A stretch of 37,764 nucleotides of DNA from an uncultured Clostridia bacterium (GTDB taxonomy: Bacteria; Bacillota; Clostridia; TANB77; CAG-508), in NCBI GenBank assembly GCA_944390515.1, contig CALXQG010000005.1, positions 1 through 37,764 on the forward strand, read 5' to 3'. Positions 6,154 through 15,368 of this stretch are shown piece after piece (position 1 is the first letter of the stretch; each line of letters begins with the position of its first letter). A program made the translations under genes and the position numbers. The notes below the pieces were generated by a model that did not search any database, was not told the DNA's origin, and saw only the letters and a program-made list of their open reading frames with translations.

Positions 6154-8043
6154 TTAATTATTTGCAAAATACTTTGATAACGAGTATGCATATGTATATT
6201 CCATACCAATAACATTTTGGAAACATATACCCGCTCTACGATTTGATGCTTCAACGCTTTGCCCATTTCCATAGTATATACCAACATGCCCTGACTTCCA
6301 TAGTAAGTCTCCTGGTTGAGCCTGAGAAACTGGGATTCTATATTTTGACATATAGCTTGCTTGTTCTTCTGAATTTCTAGGTAAGTTAATTCCTAGGTAA
6401 GTGCTATATAAGTATTTTGTAAATCCAGAACAATCGTATCCCTTTGGTCCATTTCCTGACCATTCATAATAGTAACTATTATCATTTGCAATTCTTGATG
6501 CCTCTCTTAACATTTTATTTACTTTATTCTGTTTAGATGATGAAAGCTGATTATTATTATTTGAAGATGAATTTACTATATCTTCGACTGTCATTTTGTC
6601 ATATTTCTCCAAATCCCATTTTACTATAAATTCTTCATATAGGTATTGATCATATGTTCTTACACCATCTGGTTTGGAGATGCTTCCATCTCTATATACA
6701 GCATATCCAGATATAGCAATTCTCCTTAGCTGTTCTTTTGGTCCTAAATTATTTTGTACGCATTCTAATACTCCATGCTCTCTATAAGTTGATGTTACTA
6801 TAAAATTTAATCCATGATCATATACAGAATTCATCAGACTATCATATACTTTAAAATAATCTGTACCACCCTCTGATGCATTTAAATTGACTTCCGAACC
6901 ATCCCAAAATTCATTTCCTGAACTATTCCTTGAAAACGATTTCATACCAAAGAAATTTTTATAATTTACTGCTATATCATCATTTCCCCATCCACTTTCA
7001 ATTATTGCCTGTGCAATTGTTACTGAAGCATATATTCCTCTTCTTTCCATATCAACTATCGCATATGGTGCTACTGCTGCAATGAATTCTTCTGGTGTTC
7101 CTCCTGGTACCCAATCTCCAAACTCTAAGCTAACTCCACCAGCACGCCAAGGATCATCCCACTCTATTTTGGTTCTTGGATCTATAATTTTTCCATCTTG
7201 GCGAATTTCAAAGTGTAAATGTACTCCATAATTCCCCCCTGTATTTCCTATAATTCCTATTACTTGTCCTTGACTTACATAGTCTCCTTCACTTACTAGT
7301 AATTCACTCATATGTGCATATCTTGTTATACTCTCTTGTGCATAGGATGGATCAGATGTAATATCAACACAGTTTCCATATCCATCATTATAGTTACCTG
7401 CTCGAGTAACTGTTCCACTTTGACTTGCTATTATCTCAGTTTGGTCACCAGTTATTAGTTTTGCAGAACCTATATCTATACCAGCATGTTGATCTTGCTG
7501 TACAGTATAACCAGGTCTATGAAATTTTTCTTGTTCTGCAGAAGACAATGCATTAAATTCATCCCATGTTATTGTATAATAATCAGCACTGTTCCTGTTT
7601 CTTGGTCCCATAGGCGATGTGATGACTGTTCTTTCTTTATCTACACTAGAATCTTCATATGGAATTAGTGCACCTGATGATTTATCTCCGTCTACAAAAT
7701 ATTTATCATATATATCTTCTTTTGCAATTGGGAACCAAAATTCAGCTCCCCCCTCTGTGTTCATGTCGTCTTGGTTAAAGAATATTGAAAAGAAAGAGAT
7801 AAAACCCACAATTATAATTATTGGAATTATTATCCATGGTAATATTGAAACAATTCCTGATATAATTGTAGATATGGCTGTAGATATAATACGTAATCCT
7901 TTATGAAGTAATTTGCTTATTCCTTTCTTCGCTTTATTTTTCGCTATTTGTTCTACTTTTTGTTTTAATTCTTGTTCTACAGATCTTTGTTCCTGATTTT
8001 GATTAGTTAATTCTTGGCTTTCCCTATTTAAATCGTCTTGCAT
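6154..8043 (-). CDS. Membrane-anchored three-domain peptidoglycan hydrolase (VirB1-like)
   Basis: A 629-residue cell-wall-opening enzyme of the secretion apparatus. Residues 1-50 are a charged, Gln-rich cytoplasmic segment, and about 52-90 are one or two membrane helices. Residues 140-290 form a LytM/M23-type metallopeptidase domain with H186-x3-D190 and the H275-L-H277 motif, both intact. Residues 315-475 are a glucosaminidase/FlgJ-like domain with TIAQAIIESGWG, where E349 is the likely catalytic acid. Residues 505-629 are an NlpC/P60 domain with catalytic C538 in YDCSGF and H586 in SGHVGIYYG. Carrying endopeptidase, glycosidase and NlpC/P60 activities in one chain resembles the hydrolases of Gram-positive conjugation systems, which usually have two. 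AGAAAGGAG precedes the ATG. Confidence 0.88.
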   Translation of the reverse strand: MQDDLNRESQELTNQNQEQRSVEQELKQKVEQIAKNKAKKGISKLLHKGLRIISTAISTIISGIVSILPWIIIPIIIIVGFISFFSIFFNQDDMNTEGGAEFWFPIAKEDIYDKYFVDGDKSSGALIPYEDSSVDKERTVITSPMGPRNRNSADYYTITWDEFNALSSAEQEKFHRPGYTVQQDQHAGIDIGSAKLITGDQTEIIASQSGTVTRAGNYNDGYGNCVDITSDPSYAQESITRYAHMSELLVSEGDYVSQGQVIGIIGNTGGNYGVHLHFEIRQDGKIIDPRTKIEWDDPWRAGGVSLEFGDWVPGGTPEEFIAAVAPYAIVDMERRGIYASVTIAQAIIESGWGNDDIAVNYKNFFGMKSFSRNSSGNEFWDGSEVNLNASEGGTDYFKVYDSLMNSVYDHGLNFIVTSTYREHGVLECVQNNLGPKEQLRRIAISGYAVYRDGSISKPDGVRTYDQYLYEEFIVKWDLEKYDKMTVEDIVNSSSNNNNQLSSSKQNKVNKMLREASRIANDNSYYYEWSGNGPKGYDCSGFTKYLYSTYLGINLPRNSEEQASYMSKYRIPVSQAQPGDLLWKSGHVGIYYGNGQSVEASNRRAGICFQNVIGMEYTYAYSLSKYFANN

Positions 8044-8108
8044 CTTTTTCTCCTTTCTTATGGAATCATGTTTTTATGTCTATTAACCTATTACTTCATA
8101 TTCTTTGC

Positions 8109-8185
8109 TTATCTAAAGAGAAATGTGTATTAATTTCTCCTTAGATAAACATACCTGATAAGTAATACTTATACTACTTACCAGG
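8109..8185 (-). promoter_or_regulatory. Two intercistronic RNA hairpins
   Basis: Arms 8109-8124/8133-8148 pair over 16 positions, and arms 8154-8164/8175-8185 over 11. In each stem the single imperfect position becomes a G-U pair only in the minus-strand RNA, which is the operon's own transcript. Neither hairpin is followed by a T-run. They lie in the 161-nt gap between the VirB6-like and hydrolase genes. Confidence 0.65.
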
Positions 8186-8204
8186 CTTAGACTAACTATT
8201 ACTT

Positions 8205-10793
8205 TTACCTACTTTCATTATACATAGCTCTCATATTCTCTAAATATCTTGCCGCATTATTTCTTGCTTGTTTTTCTGATAATTGCCCATTACTTTTTGA
8301 TATAAGGCTTTGTGTTAAATTGTCTACTAATATCTTTGACTCTGTTTGACCGAATAACATTGTTTCTGATGTCTTGCTTGTATCACTAGCAAGTTTAACC
8401 ATTTCTTGTTGTCCTAGTTTATTGTCATCTTTAACTTTTAATGCTGCCTCAATCATCTTATCATCATTTACTCTAGCTGATTTTAATGCATAAACATCTT
8501 CTAATACTTCTTTGTAATCTTTCTTTCCTAGTTTAGCTGCTAAGTCTTTTGCAAATGCTACATTTTCTTTATCTTTCTTAAAGTCTAGTTTTTGTTTAAC
8601 ATCTGTTTTAGCATCCATCCATTTTTTTGCACCCTCATATCCTAAAGCAGATCTTGCCAAGCTATATTTTGCTTTTTGAGCTCTAGCATTAACATTTCCA
8701 GCAGCTCCAGTAATTGCTCTTCCAGCAGCTCTTACTCCATATGCACCTGCGCCTGCTCCTATACCAATTCCTTGCATTGCTTTTCCTAAATCTCCTGTTG
8801 TGGCACCTAGTGCAAATCCAGTAGCTGCACCAGCCACTGCTCCAACTATTGGTGCTGCTTTTCCTACAAAGCTTCCAACTTTTTTCAAACCTCTTCCTAC
8901 TGTAATTCGTTTTTCTTCTCCAGACATATTTTTAAAGTTATTATAACCTTCTTTAGCTGCTTCTGGTATTGAATTTAGTTTATTACTAATACCTTGTCCA
9001 ATTATATCCATTGTTGACATATTAGCATAATCTGGTTCCGTAACATTCAATTCTTCCCTTGCAGTGTCTGCATTTATTAAGTCTGGATTTGTAGCTTCTG
9101 GTTCTTCTGGTTTACCTTCACCATATTGCTGATTAACTAATTCCAATGCCTCTTCTTGTGACATTCCATTGTCTAATGCATTTCTATATGCATTTCTTCT
9201 TTCTATATCATATCCATTCTGTCCTTGAGTTCCATTTTGATTATCTTGTGCATTTTGTGTTCTTACGTTTGGTCCGGTCTCTCCACTTCCATTTGGATTC
9301 TGAGTTCCTCCTGCATTATTTTCTGTTCCAGCTTCTCCTGCTCCTGCAGTTAGGAATGAACCATATGAGCCTTTATTTGTTTTTTGAAGTTCTTTTCCTG
9401 GATTTTTCTCAGCAGGAACATTTCCTCCTGGCTTGCCTCCAGCTTTTCCAAATGCTTTTCCGCTATATTTACTCATTAATCCCATTGCCAATGCTCCGCC
9501 AGCAAATCCCATTGAGTCCACTGTTCCTCCATTTGCTTTATCAAAGTCAAATAGTTTTTTCAAGAATTTTTCTGCTTGAGAAATAAATGCTAGTGCAACA
9601 ATTGCATAAATTGGGTTGTTATTTGATACCATTATACTTAGTGAGCTACCTAGTAAAATTGTATATAATATTAAGTGCAATGGTTGTAATAGTGCATTAA
9701 ATATGTAGTCTTTAAGCCACATGCTAAATCCTTGTGCTTTTCCATCACTAATTTTATCAATAGGATACGTTATAACAATTAAAGGTGAAATAATTGTTAA
9801 AAAAGCTACGTTTAAAACCCTCTTTAAATATCTAATTCCAAATATTACTGTATATGCTACTAACATGATATACATTATAGTGTAACCTGCTTGTACATAC
9901 ATGTCATTATTTTCGGCTTGAAAACGTACTGCGCCCATCATATTGGTTTTTATATAGTGGGTTTCTTCACCATTAACTTCAATCCATGTTGTTCCTGCTG
10001 CACTATTTACCATTGCAGTAATAGACTCTGTAACCCTTATTGTAAATAACATAATGTAATGTAAGAAGAATAGCATACATATTGCAACTAACCAGTCCAT
10101 TAGCATACTTTTATATTTAGCTTTATCTGTTGCAGAAGTAGAAATCATCATCCTTATTCCTACATATACAAGTACTACTAACATTCCTGCTAAAGCTAGC
10201 ATTCTTAATGCATTATACCAATTTGAAATTGTCTCTCTTAATGATGATGAAATTGTTTGTTGTGCTCCTTCATTATTTGTTGGAGGGTCAATAAAATTTA
10301 TATCAAAAGCTGCTATCCTATTTGAAAATATATTATCAGGTGTAAAAAGCAAAAATGGTATATTATATGATAAATCTGTATCACTGCTCATAAAATTATA
10401 GAAATAGTCTGTCCACTTTGAAATTTGATCCTCCTGTACTTTTATTACGCTAGAAGCATCAACTTCTGCTGGCAAACTATCATACAACACTTGAGTATCA
10501 TAACCTGCATCTTTAAAATATTGGTTTGCTTGTTCAAGAGAATCTGTTTTGTACATTACCCAGAATGAATCTGTTCCTCCTACAAAGAAATATTGCATGC
10601 CTCCTTCTATAATATCAGCCGTAAATCTTATAAAGTTAAATGCTGCTTGTACAAGTAACTGTGCTATGTCTCCTATAACTGGAATAGCTGCTCGTGATTT
10701 AATTGGAAAAACCACATTAAATAGCATAACTATTATTATTGTGACAATTATCATCTTTTGTAATATACTCTTTTGTCCTTTAAAAAGCTTCAT
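8205..10793 (-). CDS. TrbL/VirB6-like polytopic channel protein
   Basis: An 862-residue inner-membrane component of a type IV secretion channel. A signal-like hydrophobic segment lies at 12-33. After an extracytoplasmic region, membrane helices are visible at about 193-217, 231-253, 301-320, 325-345, 362-388 and 393-408. The C-terminal half is soluble: a Gly/Asn/Gln-rich linker (430-540), helical parts, a Gly/Ala-rich stretch (about 655-700, GAVAGAATGFALGA), and a charged helical tail. Five to seven helices with a long C-terminal extension is the plan of Gram-positive VirB6-like proteins. It lies 18 nt downstream of VirB4, with GAGGAGG before the ATG. Confidence 0.8.
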   Translation of the reverse strand: MKLFKGQKSILQKMIIVTIIIVMLFNVVFPIKSRAAIPVIGDIAQLLVQAAFNFIRFTADIIEGGMQYFFVGGTDSFWVMYKTDSLEQANQYFKDAGYDTQVLYDSLPAEVDASSVIKVQEDQISKWTDYFYNFMSSDTDLSYNIPFLLFTPDNIFSNRIAAFDINFIDPPTNNEGAQQTISSSLRETISNWYNALRMLALAGMLVVLVYVGIRMMISTSATDKAKYKSMLMDWLVAICMLFFLHYIMLFTIRVTESITAMVNSAAGTTWIEVNGEETHYIKTNMMGAVRFQAENNDMYVQAGYTIMYIMLVAYTVIFGIRYLKRVLNVAFLTIISPLIVITYPIDKISDGKAQGFSMWLKDYIFNALLQPLHLILYTILLGSSLSIMVSNNNPIYAIVALAFISQAEKFLKKLFDFDKANGGTVDSMGFAGGALAMGLMSKYSGKAFGKAGGKPGGNVPAEKNPGKELQKTNKGSYGSFLTAGAGEAGTENNAGGTQNPNGSGETGPNVRTQNAQDNQNGTQGQNGYDIERRNAYRNALDNGMSQEEALELVNQQYGEGKPEEPEATNPDLINADTAREELNVTEPDYANMSTMDIIGQGISNKLNSIPEAAKEGYNNFKNMSGEEKRITVGRGLKKVGSFVGKAAPIVGAVAGAATGFALGATTGDLGKAMQGIGIGAGAGAYGVRAAGRAITGAAGNVNARAQKAKYSLARSALGYEGAKKWMDAKTDVKQKLDFKKDKENVAFAKDLAAKLGKKDYKEVLEDVYALKSARVNDDKMIEAALKVKDDNKLGQQEMVKLASDTSKTSETMLFGQTESKILVDNLTQSLISKSNGQLSEKQARNNAARYLENMRAMYNESR

Positions 10794-10811
10794 AATGTGT
10801 TTTTTCCTCCT

Positions 10812-12782
10812 CTACATTTCTTGTTTTTTTCTTTGTTTAACCATATTATTTAAGTTTGTTTCAACAAATTCAAATTCTTTTTGTGTTGGTTGTATTTGTA
10901 TTATTGCTGTGTCTTGTCCAACTTTTAATATACCTTCTCCTCTGAAGCATGTAATTAAGAAATTTGCTTCTCCTTCACTTAGTTTAAATACTTCTTTTAA
11001 ATATTCTATTTCTGATTTATCTTGTGCTAAGAATAATTTTGTGTCTGATGAAGTAAGTACTGCCTGTGCCTCTTGTTTCTCATAAAAATCTTGAAATCTT
11101 TGAGATATAATCGCTAAAGAAACATTTCTTTTTCTAGCACGCCTTGCCATTGTGTTCAAAAAATCAACAGCTTCGGTATATGGTAATAACATCCATGCCT
11201 CATCTACTAATACTCTTTTCTTCTTTGCTTTTTCTCTATCTTCACTGTTTTTCTTAACATATTTTTCCCAAATCCAAGATAGTAGTATTTGTTGTGCAAG
11301 TGGTCTTGCAAATCTTTCCTCTAGTTGTGATATATCTAAGTTTATAAATGGTGCTCCTTCTAGAAGTTCAAATGTTGATTGCCCATCGAAATATGCCATT
11401 TGTCCATCAAATTCTCTAATATATTGTTTCATAACTTTTAATAAATAACTATAATGGAATTTATAATCAGGATTTTCATTAACCTTTGCCTTTGCTTCAA
11501 GTCTTTTATACCATGAGCCAATTGTAGGCATTAATTTTTTTTGTCTTCCTAATAAATTAATATCTTTCACATTATCCTTTGTTTCATATAAACTTGCTGG
11601 ATTGCTATTAATCCCTTTTGCTTGATATTCTTCATATACAGTTTCTGCTATAATCTGTTTTGTTAACTCATTTACTTCTTGGCTTCTTGTACTACCTTTC
11701 GCCATTGTAACTAATGCTTGTGTAACGTCTTCAACTTTGTTTTCTACGTTTATTACACTTCTTTCTCTACCTGTAATTTCATCTTTTACAGTTTCAATTT
11801 CTATATCAAATAAATTAATAATTGTTTTTGAGTTCGGACTTAATACAACGTTAATTCCTCCTAAACTTTCAGCAACAATAGAATACTCACCTTCTGCGTC
11901 TAGCGCTAAACTTTCTATTCCCATTAGTGTATATGACCTTGATATTAAAGTTTTCATTGTTACAGATTTTCCAGCACCAGATTTAGCAAATATAACCATA
12001 TTATAATTTGTTAAAGATGGGTGAAAATTATCAAACAATATCGGAAGTCCTGTTTGTTTATTAAATCCTATTGGTACTCCTGTCTCGTGTCCAACCTCTG
12101 ATGATGTAAATGGAAATACTGTTCCCATAGATCTTCTATCAAAAACATGAGTTTTTCCAATTTTATTTTCCATTAATGGTAAATTTGATTTAAAAGCTTC
12201 TTCTTGCATTGCCCATGCTGTTTTTATTCCTACTAATGATTTTGACATTTCAGTTGATAATAATCTTGTCATTTTATCTAGTTCTTGCAAGCTGTATGCA
12301 AATAAAGTTGTAATAACAGATGCCTCGTATAGTTTATTGAATCCTGCTGCTATTTCATCTCTAAGTTGCTCTGTTTCAAATCTCTTTTGAGTTATTGTAC
12401 TTTGTCTATTGATATTTCCTCTATCTGCTGCAACAATTCTTTCTGTTTCTAACTCATTGATTACTCTATTCAATTCATTTTGTGACTTTGATTCTGGTAT
12501 AGGGTTTATGTATATAGATGTATTTGTGTCTCCAAACATGTACATATCTCTAAAAAGTTCTGGAAATGTTGCCATTCTAGGAAGTGTTGATACAAAAAAT
12601 GTACGTGCATATCTTTTCATATTAGATATGATTTCTATATGATCTATATTAGAAACATCTACTCCTGCTGGAGCTATTAATTCTTTTACAGTTTGTTTTT
12701 TTAGAATAGGCATTTCTTTTGTTGGATTATTATACTCCTGCCTCTTTTCTAGTTCTTTTTGTTTTCTTTTTTGTCCCCACAT
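10812..12782 (-). CDS. VirB4-family ATPase
   Basis: A 656-residue motor ATPase of the type IV secretion system. Walker A is AKSGAGKS (266-273) and Walker B VLVDE (524-528), within KKRVLVDEAWMLL. The arginine-rich RRARKRNVSLAIISQRFQDF that follows is typical of VirB4/TraC enzymes. Residues 50-260 match only the later part of the usual VirB4 N-terminal domain; the missing first part seems to be encoded by the upstream overlapping gene. The ATG at 12782 is preceded by AAAGGAGG, 11 nt away, which lies inside the upstream gene, so the 53-nt overlap is likely genuine and suggests translational coupling. Confidence 0.92.
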   Translation of the reverse strand: MWGQKRKQKELEKRQEYNNPTKEMPILKKQTVKELIAPAGVDVSNIDHIEIISNMKRYARTFFVSTLPRMATFPELFRDMYMFGDTNTSIYINPIPESKSQNELNRVINELETERIVAADRGNINRQSTITQKRFETEQLRDEIAAGFNKLYEASVITTLFAYSLQELDKMTRLLSTEMSKSLVGIKTAWAMQEEAFKSNLPLMENKIGKTHVFDRRSMGTVFPFTSSEVGHETGVPIGFNKQTGLPILFDNFHPSLTNYNMVIFAKSGAGKSVTMKTLISRSYTLMGIESLALDAEGEYSIVAESLGGINVVLSPNSKTIINLFDIEIETVKDEITGRERSVINVENKVEDVTQALVTMAKGSTRSQEVNELTKQIIAETVYEEYQAKGINSNPASLYETKDNVKDINLLGRQKKLMPTIGSWYKRLEAKAKVNENPDYKFHYSYLLKVMKQYIREFDGQMAYFDGQSTFELLEGAPFINLDISQLEERFARPLAQQILLSWIWEKYVKKNSEDREKAKKKRVLVDEAWMLLPYTEAVDFLNTMARRARKRNVSLAIISQRFQDFYEKQEAQAVLTSSDTKLFLAQDKSEIEYLKEVFKLSEGEANFLITCFRGEGILKVGQDTAIIQIQPTQKEFEFVETNLNNMVKQRKKQEM

Positions 12783-13944
12783 TTTTCGTTTTTTCCTCCT
12801 TTTCTTCTCTTTCTATGTCTTCAATAGCTAAGTTTGCAATATCTACACCAATATATTCTTTATTATCCTCTAGCAATTCTTTTACTTTCTGTGTTATAAT
12901 GTCGTCCATATTGTCTACCATTTCTTTTATTTCTTGTTCCTTCTGTGTTGCAATTCTTATTCTATTATTAGCTTCTGCAACAGCCAGATCTTCTATATGT
13001 CTTTCAAGTTCTTCTTTCTTCTTTTCAAGTACATCTGGTGCAGTTGAATATAATTCATCATATCCAGCTTTCATTGCTGTTTCAACTCCATATGTCTCTG
13101 ATTCATCTCTGTTATATGCTACATATAGAAAGTCTACTAATTCAACAGAACTTAATATTTTACCTATAACTCCTGTTGAAGACAATGCTCTTGCTATTGA
13201 TTGGCTTCTTGTATATAATTCAGAAAAGGCTAATCCTTTTATTTCTTCTTTATCTAAGTTATCATTTTGTGCTTCTTCTGAATAATAAGGGATTATTATA
13301 TAATATTTTTTATTCAAAACATTTCTGTTTTTATTCATTTGTTCTGTATTATAAATTATATCTTTAGAATATTCATACAAATTTCTTTGTTTTACTAGTT
13401 CATAAAAAGCTTTTTCCTGTTCTTCTTTAGAATAAACCCCTTTTTCTTTATTTTTTGAATACTGTAACTCTAATTTATTTAAATTGTCTTCTACTAGTTT
13501 TAATCTTTCTTTATAATTTCTTATACTTTTTTCTAGGTTAATAGTTCTTGTTTGAACATATAGTTGTATTGGATATCTTAGTGTATTTAAAAATTGTACA
13601 AATCCTTCCTCTACACCTGTTTTCTCCATATCTGACATTAAATCATAATTAACGCCTTGACATTCTAATACCATTAAATACCTTTTCCCATTTTTTTGAA
13701 CAATCATGTTATCTTCTATTTTGTCAAATTCCATAAAATTAAAAATAGATTGTTTGTTATATGGCTTTCCGTTTGGGCTATTATTTTCTTTCTTTTCTTC
13801 TATTTCTCCATCATTTTCTTTTTGCATTTTAGAAATTTTCATTTTCATCATTATATATACACCTGCTGCGACAATTATAGCGACAATAATAATTGCTATA
13901 ATTATTTCTATAATTAAGGTAAATTGTTGTAAGTCCATACTCAT
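12730..13944 (-). CDS. Membrane-anchored VirB4 N-terminal-domain-like protein
   Basis: A 404-residue protein with an N-terminal membrane helix (about 8-32). A domain beginning near residue 68 contains RYLMVLECQGVNYDLMS and GFVQFLNTLRYPIQLYVQTR, which resembles the opening of the VirB4/TraC N-terminal domain. It continues with coiled-coil segments (130-200 and 300-350) and a Lys-rich tail. It has no Walker motifs. I infer that VirB4 is split here into a membrane-bound N-terminal partner and a separate ATPase. AAAGGAGG lies 7 nt before the ATG. It overlaps PrgI by 4 nt (ATGA) and the ATPase by 53 nt, indicating tightly coupled translation. Confidence 0.72.
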   Translation of the reverse strand: MSMDLQQFTLIIEIIIAIIIVAIIVAAGVYIMMKMKISKMQKENDGEIEEKKENNSPNGKPYNKQSIFNFMEFDKIEDNMIVQKNGKRYLMVLECQGVNYDLMSDMEKTGVEEGFVQFLNTLRYPIQLYVQTRTINLEKSIRNYKERLKLVEDNLNKLELQYSKNKEKGVYSKEEQEKAFYELVKQRNLYEYSKDIIYNTEQMNKNRNVLNKKYYIIIPYYSEEAQNDNLDKEEIKGLAFSELYTRSQSIARALSSTGVIGKILSSVELVDFLYVAYNRDESETYGVETAMKAGYDELYSTAPDVLEKKKEELERHIEDLAVAEANNRIRIATQKEQEIKEMVDNMDDIITQKVKELLEDNKEYIGVDIANLAIEDIEREEKEEKTKNVGTKKKTKRTRKEAGV

Positions 13945-14285
13945 TTATTTTCCTCCTTTGTATAAACATATATTTTGTTTTTGTTTTTCATTTTAAATTT
14001 AATGGCTCTTAAAATAATTTCGTCTATATTTTCTCCACCTGTTTTTTTAGTAATTTCAAACGCTGTTGTATTAGGTATCTTACATGTTCCAATGATAAAT
14101 CCTATTAATGCAAATAATGCTAAAAAAATTATTCCTACTACATTTAGGTGAATCCATGCCATTAGTTTATATAATAAAAAACCTATAAATAATCCTACAC
14201 TAGTGTATATAAGTGCTTTTTTTGAGAAAACAAATAATATTCTACCTTCTCCTTTTGTATCTCTTGGTATTAAATATGTTCCCAT
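13941..14285 (-). CDS. PrgI family protein (VirB3-like)
   Basis: A small membrane protein of about 114 residues with the PrgI plan: a short N-terminal IPRDTKGEGRILF stretch, two membrane helices separated by a short loop (KKALIYTSVGLFIGFLLYKL and then VVGIIFLALFALIGFIIG), and a basic C-terminus. PrgI proteins sit directly before VirB4 in Gram-positive type IV systems, as here, and help attach it to the membrane. The start at 14285 (GTYLIPRD) is preferred to the ATG at 14294, because GAGAGG lies 10 nt before the former and almost touches the latter. It overlaps the next gene by ATGA. Confidence 0.82.
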   Translation of the reverse strand: MGTYLIPRDTKGEGRILFVFSKKALIYTSVGLFIGFLLYKLMAWIHLNVVGIIFLALFALIGFIIGTCKIPNTTAFEITKKTGGENIDEIILRAIKFKMKNKNKIYVYTKEENK

Positions 14286-14450
14286 TTTTACCATTCCTCT
14301 CTTAGTATAATAACAAATATAAGTCAGCTTCGGTTTAATTTAAAATTCACTGAATTTATTATATCATACTAAAAAAAAATATTCTAGTATTATGTCAAAA
14401 AATAAAGAAAATGTAATATTTTTGTAACATTTTTGTAATATTTCTAAAAC

Positions 14451-14492
14451 AAAAAAATAAGCCTTACTAGGAAGTATTTCCTAATAAAGCTT
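14451..14492 (-). terminator. Internal terminator after the pilin genes
   Basis: On the minus strand a long stem (arms AAGCTTTATTAGGAA and TTCCTAGTAAGGCTT with one G-T pair, 14492-14459) is followed by A and seven T. It begins just after the last pilin stop codon. The remaining gap to PrgI (14286-14450) is AT-rich and has TTGACA and TATAAT boxes on the minus strand, but 29 nt apart, so I do not call a promoter. Partial termination would make pilin mRNA more abundant than channel mRNA. Confidence 0.75.
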
Positions 14493-14497
14493 AGATT

Positions 14498-14896
14498 TTA
14501 GGCAGCTGTTCCAAATATTCCACCTACAGTATTAAATATTGCGCCTACTATATTTGAAGCTAATAACAATATAACTGCACCTATTAAATATGGTAACATA
14601 GTCTTTTTATATTCTGCTTTTTCTTCTGCACTACCCATCATGTATTTAATACCAAGTATTAATAAAACTACAACTGCAATTACAGATCCTACTGCTTGTA
14701 TAATACCGATAATTTTATTGCCTACACCTCTTATATCTTCTCCAGCGGTTTGTGTCCCTGTTAGTTTCCCTGGATCGATAAGTCCTCCTTCTGATACTTT
14801 GTCAGAAGTATCAGTTAAAGCAAAAACTTGTGTTCCCATCATACATAACATCATTACTAACAATAATGTTGCTACTATCTTAATAGTTTTTTTCAT
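14498..14896 (-). CDS. VirB2/TrbC-like pilin 3
   Basis: A 132-residue protein with a signal peptide (1-26, ending near TQVFA) and a short extracellular segment. Two membrane helices (about 63-87 and 99-125) are joined by a charged loop, GIKYMMGSAEEKAEYKKTM. This signal peptide, two-helix hairpin and short charged cytoplasmic loop is the VirB2/TrbC pilin plan, with near-identical helix-loop sequence in the two genes upstream. It lies last of the three pilin genes, directly before the internal terminator. A good ribosome-binding site (GAGGAGG) precedes the ATG. Confidence 0.75.
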   Translation of the reverse strand: MKKTIKIVATLLLVMMLCMMGTQVFALTDTSDKVSEGGLIDPGKLTGTQTAGEDIRGVGNKIIGIIQAVGSVIAVVVLLILGIKYMMGSAEEKAEYKKTMLPYLIGAVILLLASNIVGAIFNTVGGIFGTAA

Positions 14897-14990
14897 ATTT
14901 TCCTCCTCTTTTATTAAAATAATATTATCTTATCATATTAATTATAAACTATATTTTTTCATTTTTCAACTATTTTTGCATTTTTTCTTA

Positions 14991-15353
14991 CTAATTAAAG
15001 TTTTTTTGCACTATATTATATATAAATGCTAATAAATTTGAAATAACAAACAGCATTGAACAACCTATTACGTAAGGAATCATTGTTGACTTATACTCAG
15101 CTTTTTCATCTACTCCAGCAAGCATGTATTTTATTCCTATTATTATTAATGTTACTACTGCAACAATAGAGCCTACTGCTTGTATAACTCCTATTACAAT
15201 ATTAGCTTTTTGTACAAATTGTGTAGCGTTAGTAACTTCTCCTGGCTTAAAATCGCTTGGATTAATATTTATATCTGCATTTGATATAATTGGAATCATT
15301 AGCATTAATATTATTAATATTAACGTAATCAATATGTATTTCATTCTTTTCAT
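14991..15353 (-). CDS. VirB2/TrbC-like pilin 2
   Basis: A 120-residue protein with a signal peptide (1-26), a 30-residue extracellular segment, and two membrane helices around the loop GIKYMLAGVDEKAEYKSTMI. It shares the IQAVGSVIAVV-type first helix and PYVIGCSMLF second helix with its neighbours, so the set arose by tandem duplication. It begins 15 nt after the stop of the first pilin-like gene, with AGGAGG before the ATG. Confidence 0.75.
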   Translation of the reverse strand: MKRMKYILITLILIILMLMIPIISNADININPSDFKPGEVTNATQFVQKANIVIGVIQAVGSIVAVVTLIIIGIKYMLAGVDEKAEYKSTMIPYVIGCSMLFVISNLLAFIYNIVQKNFN

Positions 15354-15368
15354 CTTTTATTCCTCCTG

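Noticed and set aside
9146..9586. Plus-strand 146-residue frame rich in Leu, Phe and His
   Set aside because: It lies opposite the Gly/Asn/Gln-rich part of the VirB6-like gene. Its composition is that of a reverse-frame shadow and it has no ribosome-binding site.
14358..14398. TTGACA and TATAAT on the minus strand upstream of PrgI
   Set aside because: The boxes are 29 nt apart, too far for a sigma-A promoter. A weaker TTCTTT/TAGAAT pair exists but is not convincing.
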